A DNA stretch of 64,000 nt from Thiosulfatimonas sediminis (lineage in GTDB: Bacteria > Pseudomonadota > Gammaproteobacteria > Thiomicrospirales > Thiomicrospiraceae): the NCBI RefSeq assembly GCF_011398355.1, contig NZ_AP021889.1, positions 1,612,001 through 1,676,000 on the forward strand, in the 5' to 3' direction. The position numbers and the translations under genes were made by a program. Positions 28,337-37,747 of the stretch are shown here, in pieces. The notes below the pieces were generated by a model. That model was not told where the DNA came from. It saw only the letters and a list, made by a program, of their open reading frames with translations, and ran no database searches. Within the stretch, counting starts at the first letter, position 1; every line of letters starts with the position of its first letter.

Positions 28337-28957
28337 ATGTTCAGCACCCTCTTCCGTCTCGTTGTCATCAGCTTACTTTTGCTGTTAAGCGCTTGTTCAC
28401 GCCCACCGCTTTCTCCTCTGCCTCTCGATGCACAAATCGTCGCTTTTGGCGACAGCTTGACCGCCGGTTATGGCGTCTCGCAAGCGCAAGCTTACCCTGC
28501 AATTTTGGCAGAACTTTCTGGTCGGAACGTGTTAAATCTTGGGGTTTCCGGCGAAACCACCGCTGAAGGTTTGACGCGCTTAACCGCCCTGTTGCAAGAC
28601 TCTTCCACGCGTATTGATTTGCTGATTTTGTTTGAAGGCGGTAATGATATTCTACAAAACAAACCAGTTACGCAAACCGAAGCCAATTTGGCGCAAATGC
28701 TCAGTTTGCTAGAAAACAGACAAATTCCGGTTTTATTGATTGGGGTACCAGAAAAAAAACTCTTTTCTGACAGTGCGCCGTTTTATCAAACCCTGGCGCA
28801 GCGATTTTCCATTCCGCTTGAAGACGAAATTGTCAGCGATATTATGCTACGCCCCTCCCTAAAGTCTGATTATGTGCATTTTAATCAGCAAGGCTATCGT
28901 GTATTAGCGGAAGCCATTTATCAAAAATTAGTCGCGAGCGGCGCTTTAGCCGATTAG
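28337..28957 (+). CDS. SGNH-family esterase / lysophospholipase (TesA-like) lipoprotein
   Basis: A 206-residue GDSL/SGNH hydrolase related to TesA arylesterase. The lipobox LSAC puts the lipidated Cys at residue 20, so the mature protein is membrane-anchored in the periplasm. The catalytic Ser40 is in FGDSLTAGYG, block III is GGNDIL, and D178-x-x-H181 (DYVHFNQQGY) completes the triad. The substrate is not evident. It is followed at 34 bases by greB. Confidence 0.9.
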   Translation: MFSTLFRLVVISLLLLLSACSRPPLSPLPLDAQIVAFGDSLTAGYGVSQAQAYPAILAELSGRNVLNLGVSGETTAEGLTRLTALLQDSSTRIDLLILFEGGNDILQNKPVTQTEANLAQMLSLLENRQIPVLLIGVPEKKLFSDSAPFYQTLAQRFSIPLEDEIVSDIMLRPSLKSDYVHFNQQGYRVLAEAIYQKLVASGALAD

Positions 28958-28991
28958 AATGCCTGTTTCTTAACCAACCGATGCAACCACG

Positions 28992-29468
28992 ATGAAAAGC
29001 CACTTAATTACCAAACAAGGTTTTATCAAACTCCAACAAGAGCTCGACCAACTGTGGCGCAAAGAGCGCCCAGAAGTGACGAAAATTGTTGCTTGGGCAG
29101 CCAGCTTGGGAGACCGTTCGGAAAACGCTGATTATCAATATAATAAAAAGAGATTGCGCGAAATTGACCGTCGAGTCCGCTTCTTGCGCAAGACACTTGA
29201 GAGCATCACCATTGTCGAATATCACCCTCAACAAGAAGGCAAAATCTTTTTCGGCGCCTGGGTCGATTTAGAAGATATAGACGGCAATTCTCTGCGATTT
29301 CGGATTGTTGGACCAGAAGAAATTTATGGTGTAGAAAACTACATTTCGGTCGATTCCCCAATGGCACGAGCTTGCCTGCAAAAAAGCATGGATGACGAGG
29401 TCATCGTGCCGATTCCCGCCGGCAAAAAACATTGGTATGTCATCAACATCACTTACGAAAAACCGTAA
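28992..29468 (+). CDS. greB: Transcription elongation factor GreB
   Basis: GreB rescues backtracked RNA polymerase by stimulating transcript cleavage. The 158 residues have the coiled coil with the ERPEVTKIV and LGDRSENADYQYNKKRLREID tip, including the conserved acidic residues, and the C-terminal FKBP-like domain (VDLEDIDGNSLRFRIVGPEE). GreB is preferred over GreA because of the RVRFL segment after the coil. Confidence 0.94.
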   Translation: MKSHLITKQGFIKLQQELDQLWRKERPEVTKIVAWAASLGDRSENADYQYNKKRLREIDRRVRFLRKTLESITIVEYHPQQEGKIFFGAWVDLEDIDGNSLRFRIVGPEEIYGVENYISVDSPMARACLQKSMDDEVIVPIPAGKKHWYVINITYEKP

Positions 29469-29539
29469 ATGCCGAGCGACGAACCCTGACAATCCGATAT
29501 CGATCAAAGTGGCGTCGATAAAATAGATTTCAACCGCAA

Positions 29540-30088
29540 CTAATAACGCTCGATTGTCGGATACCATTCAGCGCTTTCCGCCTGACTAAACAAATCTTTA
29601 AATTCATCCAGCATCTGCTTATCCCACTGTTGCTCTTTGGCTTGATCACATCCACCTTTTTGCGCTAACACACGACTGAACTGATGCTCAAAATCCACTT
29701 TGTAACTGCGGTAATCTGAAGCAATATAGGTATCGATGTAATTGTTGACGCTGGTCGAATATTTGGTGATGAATAACCGATTCACCTGACTGAAATACTT
29801 GGCCACACTGCGCCCACGGCAACGCTTACCATAAGCGTCATTTAATAAGGCCGATTTCACCAAATTAGAATGTAACACCACTTGTGGATCTTGGGTGTTT
29901 TCACTGGCTAATGCGGTGCTAGGCATCGCACTCAATGCAGCCTGCAAGGCAGTTTTTTCGGGTATTTGATCCGCCATAAGCGGCGCTGAAAAACTCAAGA
30001 CGGCAACCATTCCACCAACCGCAAAAAGGTGTTTGCTAAGGCGAACTGCGCTGGCGGTAAAGGGAGCTTGGGTAGCACTTTGATTCAT
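29540..30088 (-). CDS. Exported protein of unknown function
   Basis: 182 residues; a long N-terminal region followed by a hydrophobic stretch (about 24-40) ending PLMA-D, consistent with a signal peptide, so probably periplasmic. The mature part is helical and contains two Cys (KRCRGR and GGCDQA) that might form a disulfide. I do not recognise the family. It is convergent with greB and has a leader with no clear terminator on either side. Confidence 0.6.
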   Translation of the reverse strand: MNQSATQAPFTASAVRLSKHLFAVGGMVAVLSFSAPLMADQIPEKTALQAALSAMPSTALASENTQDPQVVLHSNLVKSALLNDAYGKRCRGRSVAKYFSQVNRLFITKYSTSVNNYIDTYIASDYRSYKVDFEHQFSRVLAQKGGCDQAKEQQWDKQMLDEFKDLFSQAESAEWYPTIERY

Positions 30089-30260
30089 CCGTTATAAAAC
30101 CTTTGTAAGACTTGCCTTAAGATAACACAGTACAAATTCCCATTGATTTTAGCGCGGGATTGGTCTGAATTTTCTTAAATAAAGTGTTGAAATCTACGCT
30201 ATTTGCGTCATTATCACTGCTTAATATATTCGTTTTAATCGTTTTTCAATGTAAACTTCG

Positions 30261-31169
30261 TTATTTGTCTTTACGCTGCCAATAAGCAGCAAATAAAATT
30301 CCAGATAGATTATGCCACAAACTGAACAAGGCGCCGGGTAAGGCACTGGCGGCACTAAAATACTTCAAGGCTAATGCCACACTTAGTCCGGAATTTTGCA
30401 TCGCAACTTCAATGGCCACGGTACGCGCTACCACCGAATCATACCCCAACCAGCGACTCAAGGCATAACCGGCAGCCAAACCACCCAAATTGTGCAATAT
30501 CACCGCTAAGACGAGTAACAGACTCAAAGCAGATAAATTGGTTTGATTTAGAGCCACAACAATCGCAATAATCAAGGCAATCGCCAAAATTGCGAAATAC
30601 GGTAAAACAGGGCTAAACAAAGTCACCGATTGACTGGCAAAATGGCGTAAAAGCATCCCTAAGACAATTGGCACAAGCACGATTTTAAGCAAGCTCAACA
30701 GCATTCCTAATGCGGGTATATCAATGCTATTTTGCAAATACAACCAAGTAATCCAAGGCATTAAGAGTACCGCTAACAAAGTAGAAAAGAGTGTCATCGA
30801 GACAGATAACGCGACACTACCACCAGCCAGATAGGTCATCACATTCGACGCCGTACCTCCAGCCGTTGCACCGACTAAAATCATGCCAATTAACCACTCT
30901 TGCGGAAGTTGAAAGGTGAACGCCAATACAAAAGCCAATAAAGGCATCCAGACAAACTGTAATACAACAGCCCAAAAAACCAGCTTGCGCAGTAACCAAG
31001 CCTGCTTAAAATCACGCCATGACAAGGTTAAGCCCATGAAAAACATAATCAACATCAGTAAGGGGACAATCCAAGACTTAAGGCTCACCAACCAATCTGC
31101 AGCGACAAGTCCTAGCAAGGCGCCACTGATTGCCAATAATGGGAAAAGGAAAAAATTAACGGATTGCAC
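30261..31169 (-). CDS. BASS-family (bile acid:sodium symporter-like) transporter
   Basis: About 302 residues with roughly nine or ten transmembrane helices, in the bile acid:Na+ symporter superfamily. Conserved parts are FFMGLTLSWRDFKQAW, GATAGGTASNVMTYLAGG and VAIEVAMQNSGLSVALALKYF. Bacterial members move sodium with organic anions such as pantoate or pyruvate; the substrate here is unknown. GTG 31169 is proposed as start; an upstream TTG at 31196 would add nine residues. Confidence 0.82.
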   Translation of the reverse strand: MQSVNFFLFPLLAISGALLGLVAADWLVSLKSWIVPLLMLIMFFMGLTLSWRDFKQAWLLRKLVFWAVVLQFVWMPLLAFVLAFTFQLPQEWLIGMILVGATAGGTASNVMTYLAGGSVALSVSMTLFSTLLAVLLMPWITWLYLQNSIDIPALGMLLSLLKIVLVPIVLGMLLRHFASQSVTLFSPVLPYFAILAIALIIAIVVALNQTNLSALSLLLVLAVILHNLGGLAAGYALSRWLGYDSVVARTVAIEVAMQNSGLSVALALKYFSAASALPGALFSLWHNLSGILFAAYWQRKDK

Positions 31170-31224
31170 TGTGTGTAGCCTGTCATTTATTAACAATTAG
31201 AACCCATTGTAACAACTGTCTCGC

Positions 31225-31275
31225 AAGGGAGACACAGAACAAGCCCCATTAACTTCAAAGCAGGATGGCAAGGCG
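31225..31275 (-). repeat. Dispersed repeat, B-type end (copy 1)
   Basis: Starts AAGGGAGACACAGAACAAG followed by CCCCATT. About 50 bases match the reverse complement of the right end of the element at 40397-40613, including the inner segment around GCAGGA-GG-AA-GCG. Only one end is seen at this spot. Confidence 0.65.
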
Positions 31276-31513
31276 CAAACTCTAATCTTGCTTCTAGCTT
31301 CTTTACTTAGTGACTAAGGAAATCAACGTGAAATTAATGTCGGTTAATTATTGCCGTAAATTAACCCCATCTTTTGTGAATACATTACCGTTTGCTCATC
31401 ATTAGTCCTATACTTTTCCTTAGCAAGCTCAGACACGCCCAAATGAGATTAAACAACGCAAAATTTAGGTAAACGGAGTAATCAGGGTTATTAAGTTGAG
31501 ACCCGTGACACCT

Positions 31514-31621
31514 AGGGAGACACAGAATAAGTCCAAATGGCTGGGCATTTCGAAGCAAGCCTAGAATTTGCACCTTGCAAGGCCCCGCTTAAATCAATGG
31601 GGACTTATTCTATGTCTCTTT
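31514..31621 (+). repeat. Palindromic repeat element, 108 bp (copy 2)
   Basis: The left end GGGAGACACAGAATAAGTCC (31515-31534) and right end GGACTTATTCTATGTCTCTT (31601-31620) are imperfect inverted repeats. The left end continues AAATGGC (A type) and the right end is preceded by CAATGG (B type). No coding potential. It resembles a REPIN/MITE-like element of a RAYT transposase, which is not in the window. Confidence 0.75.
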
Positions 31622-31717
31622 AGGCACTTGTGCCTAAGCTCATTTTTTGCAAAGCGTTTATCGAACTTATTTTGGCTTCCCTTACTTAATTAACCAGCAA
31701 ATTGCTAGGCTTACAAA

Positions 31718-33436
31718 ATGCGTGTATTAAGAAAACAAAAATTCGAAAACATTAGTTTCAAGTACCAAATCCTGCTGTTTTCATTTATTTTCTTGTTGAT
31801 TATGGGTGTCATCGCGGCCAATTTTTCCAGCTGGTACATTGGACAGAGCAAGCAAGAGTTTGCCAGCAATTTGGCACGTGAAAGCCTATCCCTGCAAATT
31901 TATCAAAACGAAATCAGTAAAGAATACGATTCCGTGATTGCGGATTTAAATATTCTAGGCAGCTTGCCATTACTTGAATCGACAGAAAGCCCCATTGAAA
32001 ACGCGCAAATAAAAAATAAACTACAAAAAATTTACCTAAAATTTGCGGAAATGCGCCAACGATATCACCAAATTCGCTATCTAGACAATGACGGTAACGA
32101 AGTGATTCGTATCAACTACGAAAACGGGATTGCTACAACCGTAGCAGATAACGAGTTACAACCTAAACAAGATCGCTACTATGTTAAGGAGATTAACCAA
32201 CTCGAGTCTGGACAAATTTATGTGTCACCTTTTGACTTAAATATCGAATATAACGTCATAGAAGCGCCATTTCGTCCGATGATACGGCTGGGTAAACGCT
32301 TATTTGACAAAAACAATATGCCTCAAGGGATGCTCATCATCAATTACGAAGGCAAATTTGTCTTAGATCTTTTGGAACACCAACACAGCGTTATTGAAGA
32401 AGACTCAAAACTAATGCTACTCAATAAAGACGGCTACTGGTTAAAAGCCAGTAAACCAGAATTTGAGTGGGGTTTTATGTTTGAACGCAAAAAAGAACTT
32501 ACCTATAAGGTGCTCTATCCAGATGTTTGGCAAGCGATACAAAAAAGCACCTCCGGGCAATATGAAAATGCCAATGGTCTCTATACTTTCTTAAAATTTG
32601 ATCCTTTACGCCCCTCTCAACTCAGTAAAGAGAACATGAGCAATCAGCAAACGCTCATAACCACAAAAGAGAACAAAAGTGCCACCTGGATTTTGATTAG
32701 CTATTTACCTAAAGAAAACTACTACCATTCAACCCATGAAACCTTACAGCAAAATTCACCCTATTTCGTCCTGCTCATCCTCAGCAGCTTTGTGGTCGCC
32801 TATTTATTAGCCCGTAATCAATTGGAACGTCAAAAACTGATTAACCGGAATCATTTCCTTGCCAATCATGACACCCTAACCGGCTTATATAATCGCGCCA
32901 TACTCGACCATCAATTACCGAAGAAACTTCTTGAGGCGACGCAAACGAATCAATCCTGCTGTATTTACTATCTGGATTTAGACAACTTCAAACCAATTAA
33001 CGATACTTATGGTCATAACGTTGGTGATGAGGTGCTTAAATTGGTGGCTCTGCGTTTGCAAGGAATCAGTCGTGAAGACGATGACCTAGTGATTCGTTTA
33101 GGCGGCGATGAAATTCTCATTATTATCTGCGGTTTAAATTCCGATTTACAACGCAGTCAATATGGCATCAAACTGCTCAATCTATTTAAAAGTTCATTAC
33201 ACGTTAACCAAAATAGCTTAAGAGTCAGTGCATCTATCGGATGTGCCACTTATCCGCGAGACTCGAGCGATCTCGACAAGCTAATTAATATGGCCGATGC
33301 GGCACTCTATTACGCCAAAAAAGAGCGTAAGGGATCGCTAAAAATGTTCTCCGAACTATCCGACGACATGAAAGAAAAAATTGCCAAATCAGACCCTGTT
33401 CTGCCACAACAAGAACCTTCGGAAAGGTCAGAGTAA
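31718..33436 (+). CDS. Membrane sensor with GGDEF (diguanylate cyclase) domain
   Basis: 572 residues: a transmembrane helix (about 22-44), a periplasmic Cache-like sensor region (about 45-340, with YLDNDGNEVIRINYENG and DRYYVKEI), a second helix (about 348-365), and a GGDEF domain (about 370-550). In the cyclase domain HDTLTGLYNRAILD and DLDNFKPINDTYGHNVGDEV are normal. The signature is GGDEI (462-466) in place of GGDEF; the metal-binding Asp/Glu are kept, so activity is plausible. No EAL domain. It is flanked on both sides by ends of the dispersed palindromic repeat. Confidence 0.9.
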   Translation: MRVLRKQKFENISFKYQILLFSFIFLLIMGVIAANFSSWYIGQSKQEFASNLARESLSLQIYQNEISKEYDSVIADLNILGSLPLLESTESPIENAQIKNKLQKIYLKFAEMRQRYHQIRYLDNDGNEVIRINYENGIATTVADNELQPKQDRYYVKEINQLESGQIYVSPFDLNIEYNVIEAPFRPMIRLGKRLFDKNNMPQGMLIINYEGKFVLDLLEHQHSVIEEDSKLMLLNKDGYWLKASKPEFEWGFMFERKKELTYKVLYPDVWQAIQKSTSGQYENANGLYTFLKFDPLRPSQLSKENMSNQQTLITTKENKSATWILISYLPKENYYHSTHETLQQNSPYFVLLILSSFVVAYLLARNQLERQKLINRNHFLANHDTLTGLYNRAILDHQLPKKLLEATQTNQSCCIYYLDLDNFKPINDTYGHNVGDEVLKLVALRLQGISREDDDLVIRLGGDEILIIICGLNSDLQRSQYGIKLLNLFKSSLHVNQNSLRVSASIGCATYPRDSSDLDKLINMADAALYYAKKERKGSLKMFSELSDDMKEKIAKSDPVLPQQEPSERSE

Positions 33437-33488
33437 GTCAAATTTCTTCTGTACCTAAGGCCATTTCGACTTATTCTGTATTTTCTGT
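33437..33488 (-). repeat. Dispersed repeat, A-type end (copy 3)
   Basis: Read on the minus strand it gives CAGAATAAGTCGAAATGGCC followed by a segment containing ACAGAAGAAATTTG. This matches about 45 bases of the left end of the 40397 element with scattered substitutions. It abuts the stop of the GGDEF gene. Confidence 0.6.
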
Positions 33489-33495
33489 ATTGCCC

Positions 33496-33906
33496 CTAGA
33501 GTTCGTCTGACGTTGAAAGCGCCCCAAAGGCGGTTAAATCAAACACTAAATTGCGATTGGTCTGCAACGTAAAACGGACTTTATCCCTAAAATCACCTTG
33601 TTCGAAGTGACCTAAACAGGCTTGAGAAAGAATCCATTGATATTCAAAATGCATCACATAATCCTCACCGCCCAACCATTCAACCGACCGCACTTGCATC
33701 CCTTTTTGGTAATGGGCTGCGGCACTGATATAACCCAAATCACGAATTAATTTTCGGTCAATCCATTCGATATGTTGCTGGATAAAATCGGCTAAAAATT
33801 GGCAAGATGAGCTTCTCGAAGACGATTGAGAGAGTTCTTGTAGCTCCTGTTGGCTTAAGCACGCTACATGGCCTGCCGGCAGAGCAATCGGAAAAGTATA
33901 TTTCAT
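33496..33906 (-). CDS. Hypothetical protein
   Basis: 136 residues, apparently cytosolic, without signal peptide or membrane segment. It has a Ser-rich stretch (QSSSRSSS) and two blocks that look folded, VRSVEWLGGEDYVMHFEYQWIL and KVRFTLQTNRNLVFDL. I do not recognise it. It starts about 75 bases beyond the acpS stop on the same strand and may be the tail of that operon. Confidence 0.6.
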   Translation of the reverse strand: MKYTFPIALPAGHVACLSQQELQELSQSSSRSSSCQFLADFIQQHIEWIDRKLIRDLGYISAAAHYQKGMQVRSVEWLGGEDYVMHFEYQWILSQACLGHFEQGDFRDKVRFTLQTNRNLVFDLTAFGALSTSDEL

Positions 33907-33980
33907 ATTAGTATGATGGGGTAAAGATGATTAATTAACAGGAATTAAATGGCATTAACTCTAAACCAAAAAACAGGCAC

Positions 33981-34370
33981 TCAAGATTGTGGGATGGACT
34001 GCGCTATCACATAAGCAACCGAATAATATTTCTCGTCACTCACGCTTATCTGCCAGTCCTGTGCTCCAATTTTTTGCGCCCGAATCTGCGCTTCGCCACT
34101 TAAAAGCAAATACGGCTTACCGCTAGGTTGATGCGCGATGGTCATTTGTTTAAAGGAAACCCCATGAGCGATTCCCGTACCTAACGCTTTCGCCACCGCT
34201 TCTTTTAACGCCCATCGCTTTGCCAAAAAAGGTTCAGGCAACTTAACCAGTTCAAACTCTTGCAACTCTTGCGTCGACAACAGGCGCTGCGCAAAACGCA
34301 ACCCCTGTTTCGCGTAGAGTTGTGCAATGCGTTCGATCTCGACAATGTCTGTTCCAACACCAACAATCAT
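33981..34370 (-). CDS. acpS: Holo-[acyl-carrier-protein] synthase
   Basis: AcpS transfers the 4'-phosphopantetheine arm from CoA to ACP. The 129 residues show GVGTDIVEIERI with the Mg-binding Asp, and FLAKRWALKEAVAKALG with the second acidic ligand. It is five bases after pdxJ, in the gammaproteobacterial order recO-pdxJ-acpS. Confidence 0.95.
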   Translation of the reverse strand: MIVGVGTDIVEIERIAQLYAKQGLRFAQRLLSTQELQEFELVKLPEPFLAKRWALKEAVAKALGTGIAHGVSFKQMTIAHQPSGKPYLLLSGEAQIRAQKIGAQDWQISVSDEKYYSVAYVIAQSIPQS

Positions 34371-34375
34371 GCCGC

Positions 34376-35122
34376 CTAAACCAGATAAGCTTGTTGACGA
34401 GCACTAACCATCAAACGCTTCATTTCTCGAGTTGCCTCAGGCAAACCGGAAAATACAGCTTGAGCGATAATCGCATGGCCAATATTGAGTTCTTCAATCT
34501 CTTTAATGGCGGCAATCGCTTCAACATTGTGGTAGTGAAGACCATGCCCAGCATTAACAATTAAGCCTAAATCCGCAGCATAGGCGGCGGCGCGTTGAAT
34601 ACGCGCCAGTTCAACTGCGACCTGTACCGGGTTTTCTAATTCTGAATAAGTCCCTGTGTGTAACTCGATAACCGGCGCGCCAACCCGTTTAGCCGATAAA
34701 ATTTGGTCTTTATCTGGATCAATAAACAGTGAAACCCGACAACCAGCAATCGCCAAACGCTCGCAGACTTCTGTTAACCACTTCTGCTGGCCAAGAACAT
34801 CCAAGCCACCTTCGGTGGTTAATTCTTCACGTTTTTCCGGCACTAAGCAAACATCTTCGGGCTTGATTACGCAAGCAAGTTTAACCATTTCATCGGTTGC
34901 CGCCATTTCCAAGTTCACCTTGGTTTGGCGCATCTGCACAATGCGTAATACATCTTCATCTTGGATATGGCGTCGGTCTTCACGTAAGTGCAAGGTAATC
35001 GAATCCGCACCTGCCATTTCCGCATCCAAAGCCGCCTTAATCGGATCTGGATAACGTGTTCCACGCGCTTGGCGTAGGGTAGCAACATGATCAATATTTA
35101 GACCAAGATATATTGGATTCAT
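34376..35122 (-). CDS. pdxJ: Pyridoxine 5'-phosphate synthase
   Basis: PdxJ condenses 1-deoxyxylulose 5-phosphate and aminoacetone phosphate to pyridoxine phosphate. It begins [20 protein letters not shown], exactly as in the family; [11 protein letters not shown] and [11 protein letters not shown] are the catalytic segments. ATG 35122 is chosen since AGGAA lies 7 nt upstream; ATG 35128 sits on the ribosome-binding site. Confidence 0.96.
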   Translation of the reverse strand: MNPIYLGLNIDHVATLRQARGTRYPDPIKAALDAEMAGADSITLHLREDRRHIQDEDVLRIVQMRQTKVNLEMAATDEMVKLACVIKPEDVCLVPEKREELTTEGGLDVLGQQKWLTEVCERLAIAGCRVSLFIDPDKDQILSAKRVGAPVIELHTGTYSELENPVQVAVELARIQRAAAYAADLGLIVNAGHGLHYHNVEAIAAIKEIEELNIGHAIIAQAVFSGLPEATREMKRLMVSARQQAYLV

Positions 35123-35190
35123 AATCATTTCCTATGGTTGATGTGAAGAAAATCAGATTCTACCAAACTACAGATAAACGTAGGTGGTTA

Positions 35191-35979
35191 TCAAACCGAA
35201 TCTTGCGCTGGCACGATCGATTTTTGCAATAGCGCACGTGCCGCAATCGGTTTATTGCCAAGAATAGGCTGCAAAGCACTGCTAAGCAACAAACGCAACG
35301 GCTTAAGACATTGGCTACATAAGGTCACTTGCGGCAATGGTTGTACAAGTAAATCCTGTAATTGCAAAATACAACTGCCACTAATACGCAGCGCATAAGA
35401 AGGAATCGGCTGTTCAAGATGTAAGATTTCAAAACCGTGCTGCGGATAAAAAAGATAGTCTTGCTCAGCAAGGATTTCTTGCCCAGCCAGATCGTAATCA
35501 AACTGAAAACCATGCCCCAAGGTACTGAGTAATTGCAGTTCAAACCAACGTAAGGCCTGCGACTGCTGTCGAGCCTGTTGCTGCTCGTCTTGTAATTGCA
35601 GCTGGGTTAAATGCAATAAAAGAGAACCGTAATCTTGATAAAGATGTTCAAAAGAGACATTCGGATAAAGCAGACGATAGAGCAGTTCATTGGCGTAGAG
35701 ACCGCATACCGCAGCTTGCCCGTCCAAAGGCAGACGAATCGAAACCGCATCAAGGCTTCGTAAAGAGACTAAGTCAGAATGAGCTTTCTCTTTCCAACTT
35801 AACTGCAATTCTTGAAATGGCTGCAGCAGCGCGGCCTTAAGATGGGCTTTTTTTGAACCGCGGACCCCGCTTATAATGGCGTTAAATTTGCCGCGTTGCG
35901 CACAAAAAAAAGTGACTAAAGCCCCTGTTTCTTTATAAGGCCGACTGTGCAGTACAAAAGCATCAGCTTGATGTTCCAA
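35191..35979 (-). CDS. recO: DNA repair protein RecO
   Basis: RecO loads RecA on SSB-coated DNA in gap repair. It contains the N-terminal OB fold (AFVLHSRPYKETGALVTFF, GVRGSKK) and the helical C-domain with one Cys pair (LCSQCLKPL). TTG 35979 is proposed as start because AGGAG lies 4 nt upstream, giving 262 residues. It sits 33 bases after era. Confidence 0.9.
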   Translation of the reverse strand: MEHQADAFVLHSRPYKETGALVTFFCAQRGKFNAIISGVRGSKKAHLKAALLQPFQELQLSWKEKAHSDLVSLRSLDAVSIRLPLDGQAAVCGLYANELLYRLLYPNVSFEHLYQDYGSLLLHLTQLQLQDEQQQARQQSQALRWFELQLLSTLGHGFQFDYDLAGQEILAEQDYLFYPQHGFEILHLEQPIPSYALRISGSCILQLQDLLVQPLPQVTLCSQCLKPLRLLLSSALQPILGNKPIAARALLQKSIVPAQDSV

Positions 35980-36012
35980 TTGTCTCCTGCCCAACCACTA
36001 CGCGATTAACGA

Positions 36013-37002
36013 CTACGAACTGTAATTGTCGTCATAACCCAGACTCGCCAAAGCACGCGCGTCATCCGACCAGTTTTCTTTGATTTTCACCCAAAGTTCT
36101 AAGTGAACTCGGCCATCAACCAAATTATTCAAATCACGTCGTGCCTGAGTACCAATATTTTTAATCACTTGGCCCCCTTTACCTATCACAATCTGTTTCT
36201 GCCCAGGACGCTCAACCAAAATCAGTGCGTGTATCAACCAACGCCCCTCTTCTTCGACATACTTAAATTGTTCAATCTCAACTGTGGCGCCATACGGCAC
36301 TTCTTCACCCAAGGTACGCATCAATTTTTCACGGATAATCTCCGCAGCCAAGAAACGTGTCGAACGATCAGTCACATAATCTTCCGGAAAAATCGCGTTG
36401 CGATTCGGAAGGTATTTCAAGACTTCGTCTTGTATCGCTGAAAGGTTAATTTTTTTGTAAGCCGACACCGGAATCATTGCAGTGAAAGAGAGTTCTTGCG
36501 AAACCTGCTGAATAAACGGCATCAACTCTTCCTTATTCGGGAATTTATCAACCTTATTCACGATCACCAATACCGGCTGTTCGGAATTCTGTAATTTCTT
36601 GGCAACCGCTTTGTCTTCTTTTGTCCAGCGCCCCGCCTCAACCACAAACAAAATCACATCCACATCGGCAAATGCACTGTTTGCCGTACGATTCATGTAA
36701 TCGTTGATGCTCTTCTTACCGCCAAGGTGCATCCCAGGAGTATCAACATACACAATCTGGTGCAACGCAGTGGTATGAATACCATGAATACGGTGGCGAG
36801 TGGTTTGCGGTTTATGAGAGGTGATACTCAGCTTTTGACCCAGCATCTCGTTCATAATGGTCGATTTACCGACATTTGGGCGGCCGATAACGGCAACATA
36901 ACCGGCTTGATAATCGGTAACTACGTTTTGATCTTGTTCCGCCTGCGCCAAAATGTGCTCTAGGGACAAGCTTCTGCTATTGTCTGATGAATCTTGGCTC
37001 AT
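36013..37002 (-). CDS. era: GTPase Era
   Basis: Era binds 16S rRNA during 30S assembly. GTPase motifs GRPNVGKST, DTPGMHL, and NKVD are present, and the C-terminal KH domain has VIGKGGQVIKNIG. At 329 residues it has a roughly 35-residue polar N-terminal extension (SLSLEHILAQAEQDQN) compared with E. coli Era. It follows rnc by about 22 bases. Confidence 0.96.
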   Translation of the reverse strand: MSQDSSDNSRSLSLEHILAQAEQDQNVVTDYQAGYVAVIGRPNVGKSTIMNEMLGQKLSITSHKPQTTRHRIHGIHTTALHQIVYVDTPGMHLGGKKSINDYMNRTANSAFADVDVILFVVEAGRWTKEDKAVAKKLQNSEQPVLVIVNKVDKFPNKEELMPFIQQVSQELSFTAMIPVSAYKKINLSAIQDEVLKYLPNRNAIFPEDYVTDRSTRFLAAEIIREKLMRTLGEEVPYGATVEIEQFKYVEEEGRWLIHALILVERPGQKQIVIGKGGQVIKNIGTQARRDLNNLVDGRVHLELWVKIKENWSDDARALASLGYDDNYSS

Positions 37003-37024
37003 GGATTTTTCCTAAAAGTTAACA

Positions 37025-37744
37025 TTAAGCGTGCGTTTTTTCCAACGTTTGAATCGCGGTTTCAGCAGCTTTCTGCTCGGCTTTACGGCGACTGGAGGCA
37101 GTGGCTTCAAATTTGGTTTTTAAAATATCCACATAACAGCTTACCGTAAACTCTTGCGCGTGCGCAGCACCATTTACACTAATAATACTGTATTGCGGCA
37201 GTTCTTGATTAAGTGCCTGTAACATCTCTTGCAAACGGGTTTTAGGGTCTTTACCGACTTTTTTCGGATCCAACTCTTGCAGACGCTGCTCATACAATCG
37301 ATGTACCAGTTGACGCGTTGGCTCTAAGCCGCCATCTTCATATACCGAGGCGATAATCGCCTCAACCGTATCGGCAATAATCGAATCTCGACGAAAACCA
37401 CCGCTTTTCAATTCGCCCGGCCCCAATACCAGATAATCGCTTAAATGATATTCGCGCCCAATAATGGCCAAGGTGTCACCCTTAACAAGATGCGCCCGAA
37501 CACGGCTCATATCACCTTCAGGCAACTTGCTAAACTGGTGAAACAACGCATCAGCGATAATGTAATTCACCAAACTGTCACCTAAAAACTCCAAGCGCTC
37601 ATTATTTCGCGCGCCGACACTGCGGTGCGTTAAAGCACGCTGTAACAGCTGTATGTCGTGGTATTGGTAACCTAATTTAGCAGAAAGTTGATTGAGTTTC
37701 GCAATCCGTTCAACATCCAGCTTTGGCAGAGTATTTGCAGCCAT
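37025..37744 (-). CDS. rnc: Ribonuclease III
   Basis: Cleaves double-stranded RNA, including rRNA precursors. The signature NERLEFLGDSLVNYIIAD, with catalytic Glu and Asp, is in the N-terminal endonuclease domain, and a C-terminal double-stranded-RNA-binding domain ends ASSRRKAEQKAAETAI. 239 residues, normal size. It lies three bases after lepB. Confidence 0.97.
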   Translation of the reverse strand: MAANTLPKLDVERIAKLNQLSAKLGYQYHDIQLLQRALTHRSVGARNNERLEFLGDSLVNYIIADALFHQFSKLPEGDMSRVRAHLVKGDTLAIIGREYHLSDYLVLGPGELKSGGFRRDSIIADTVEAIIASVYEDGGLEPTRQLVHRLYEQRLQELDPKKVGKDPKTRLQEMLQALNQELPQYSIISVNGAAHAQEFTVSCYVDILKTKFEATASSRRKAEQKAAETAIQTLEKTHA

Positions 37745-37747
37745 AAC

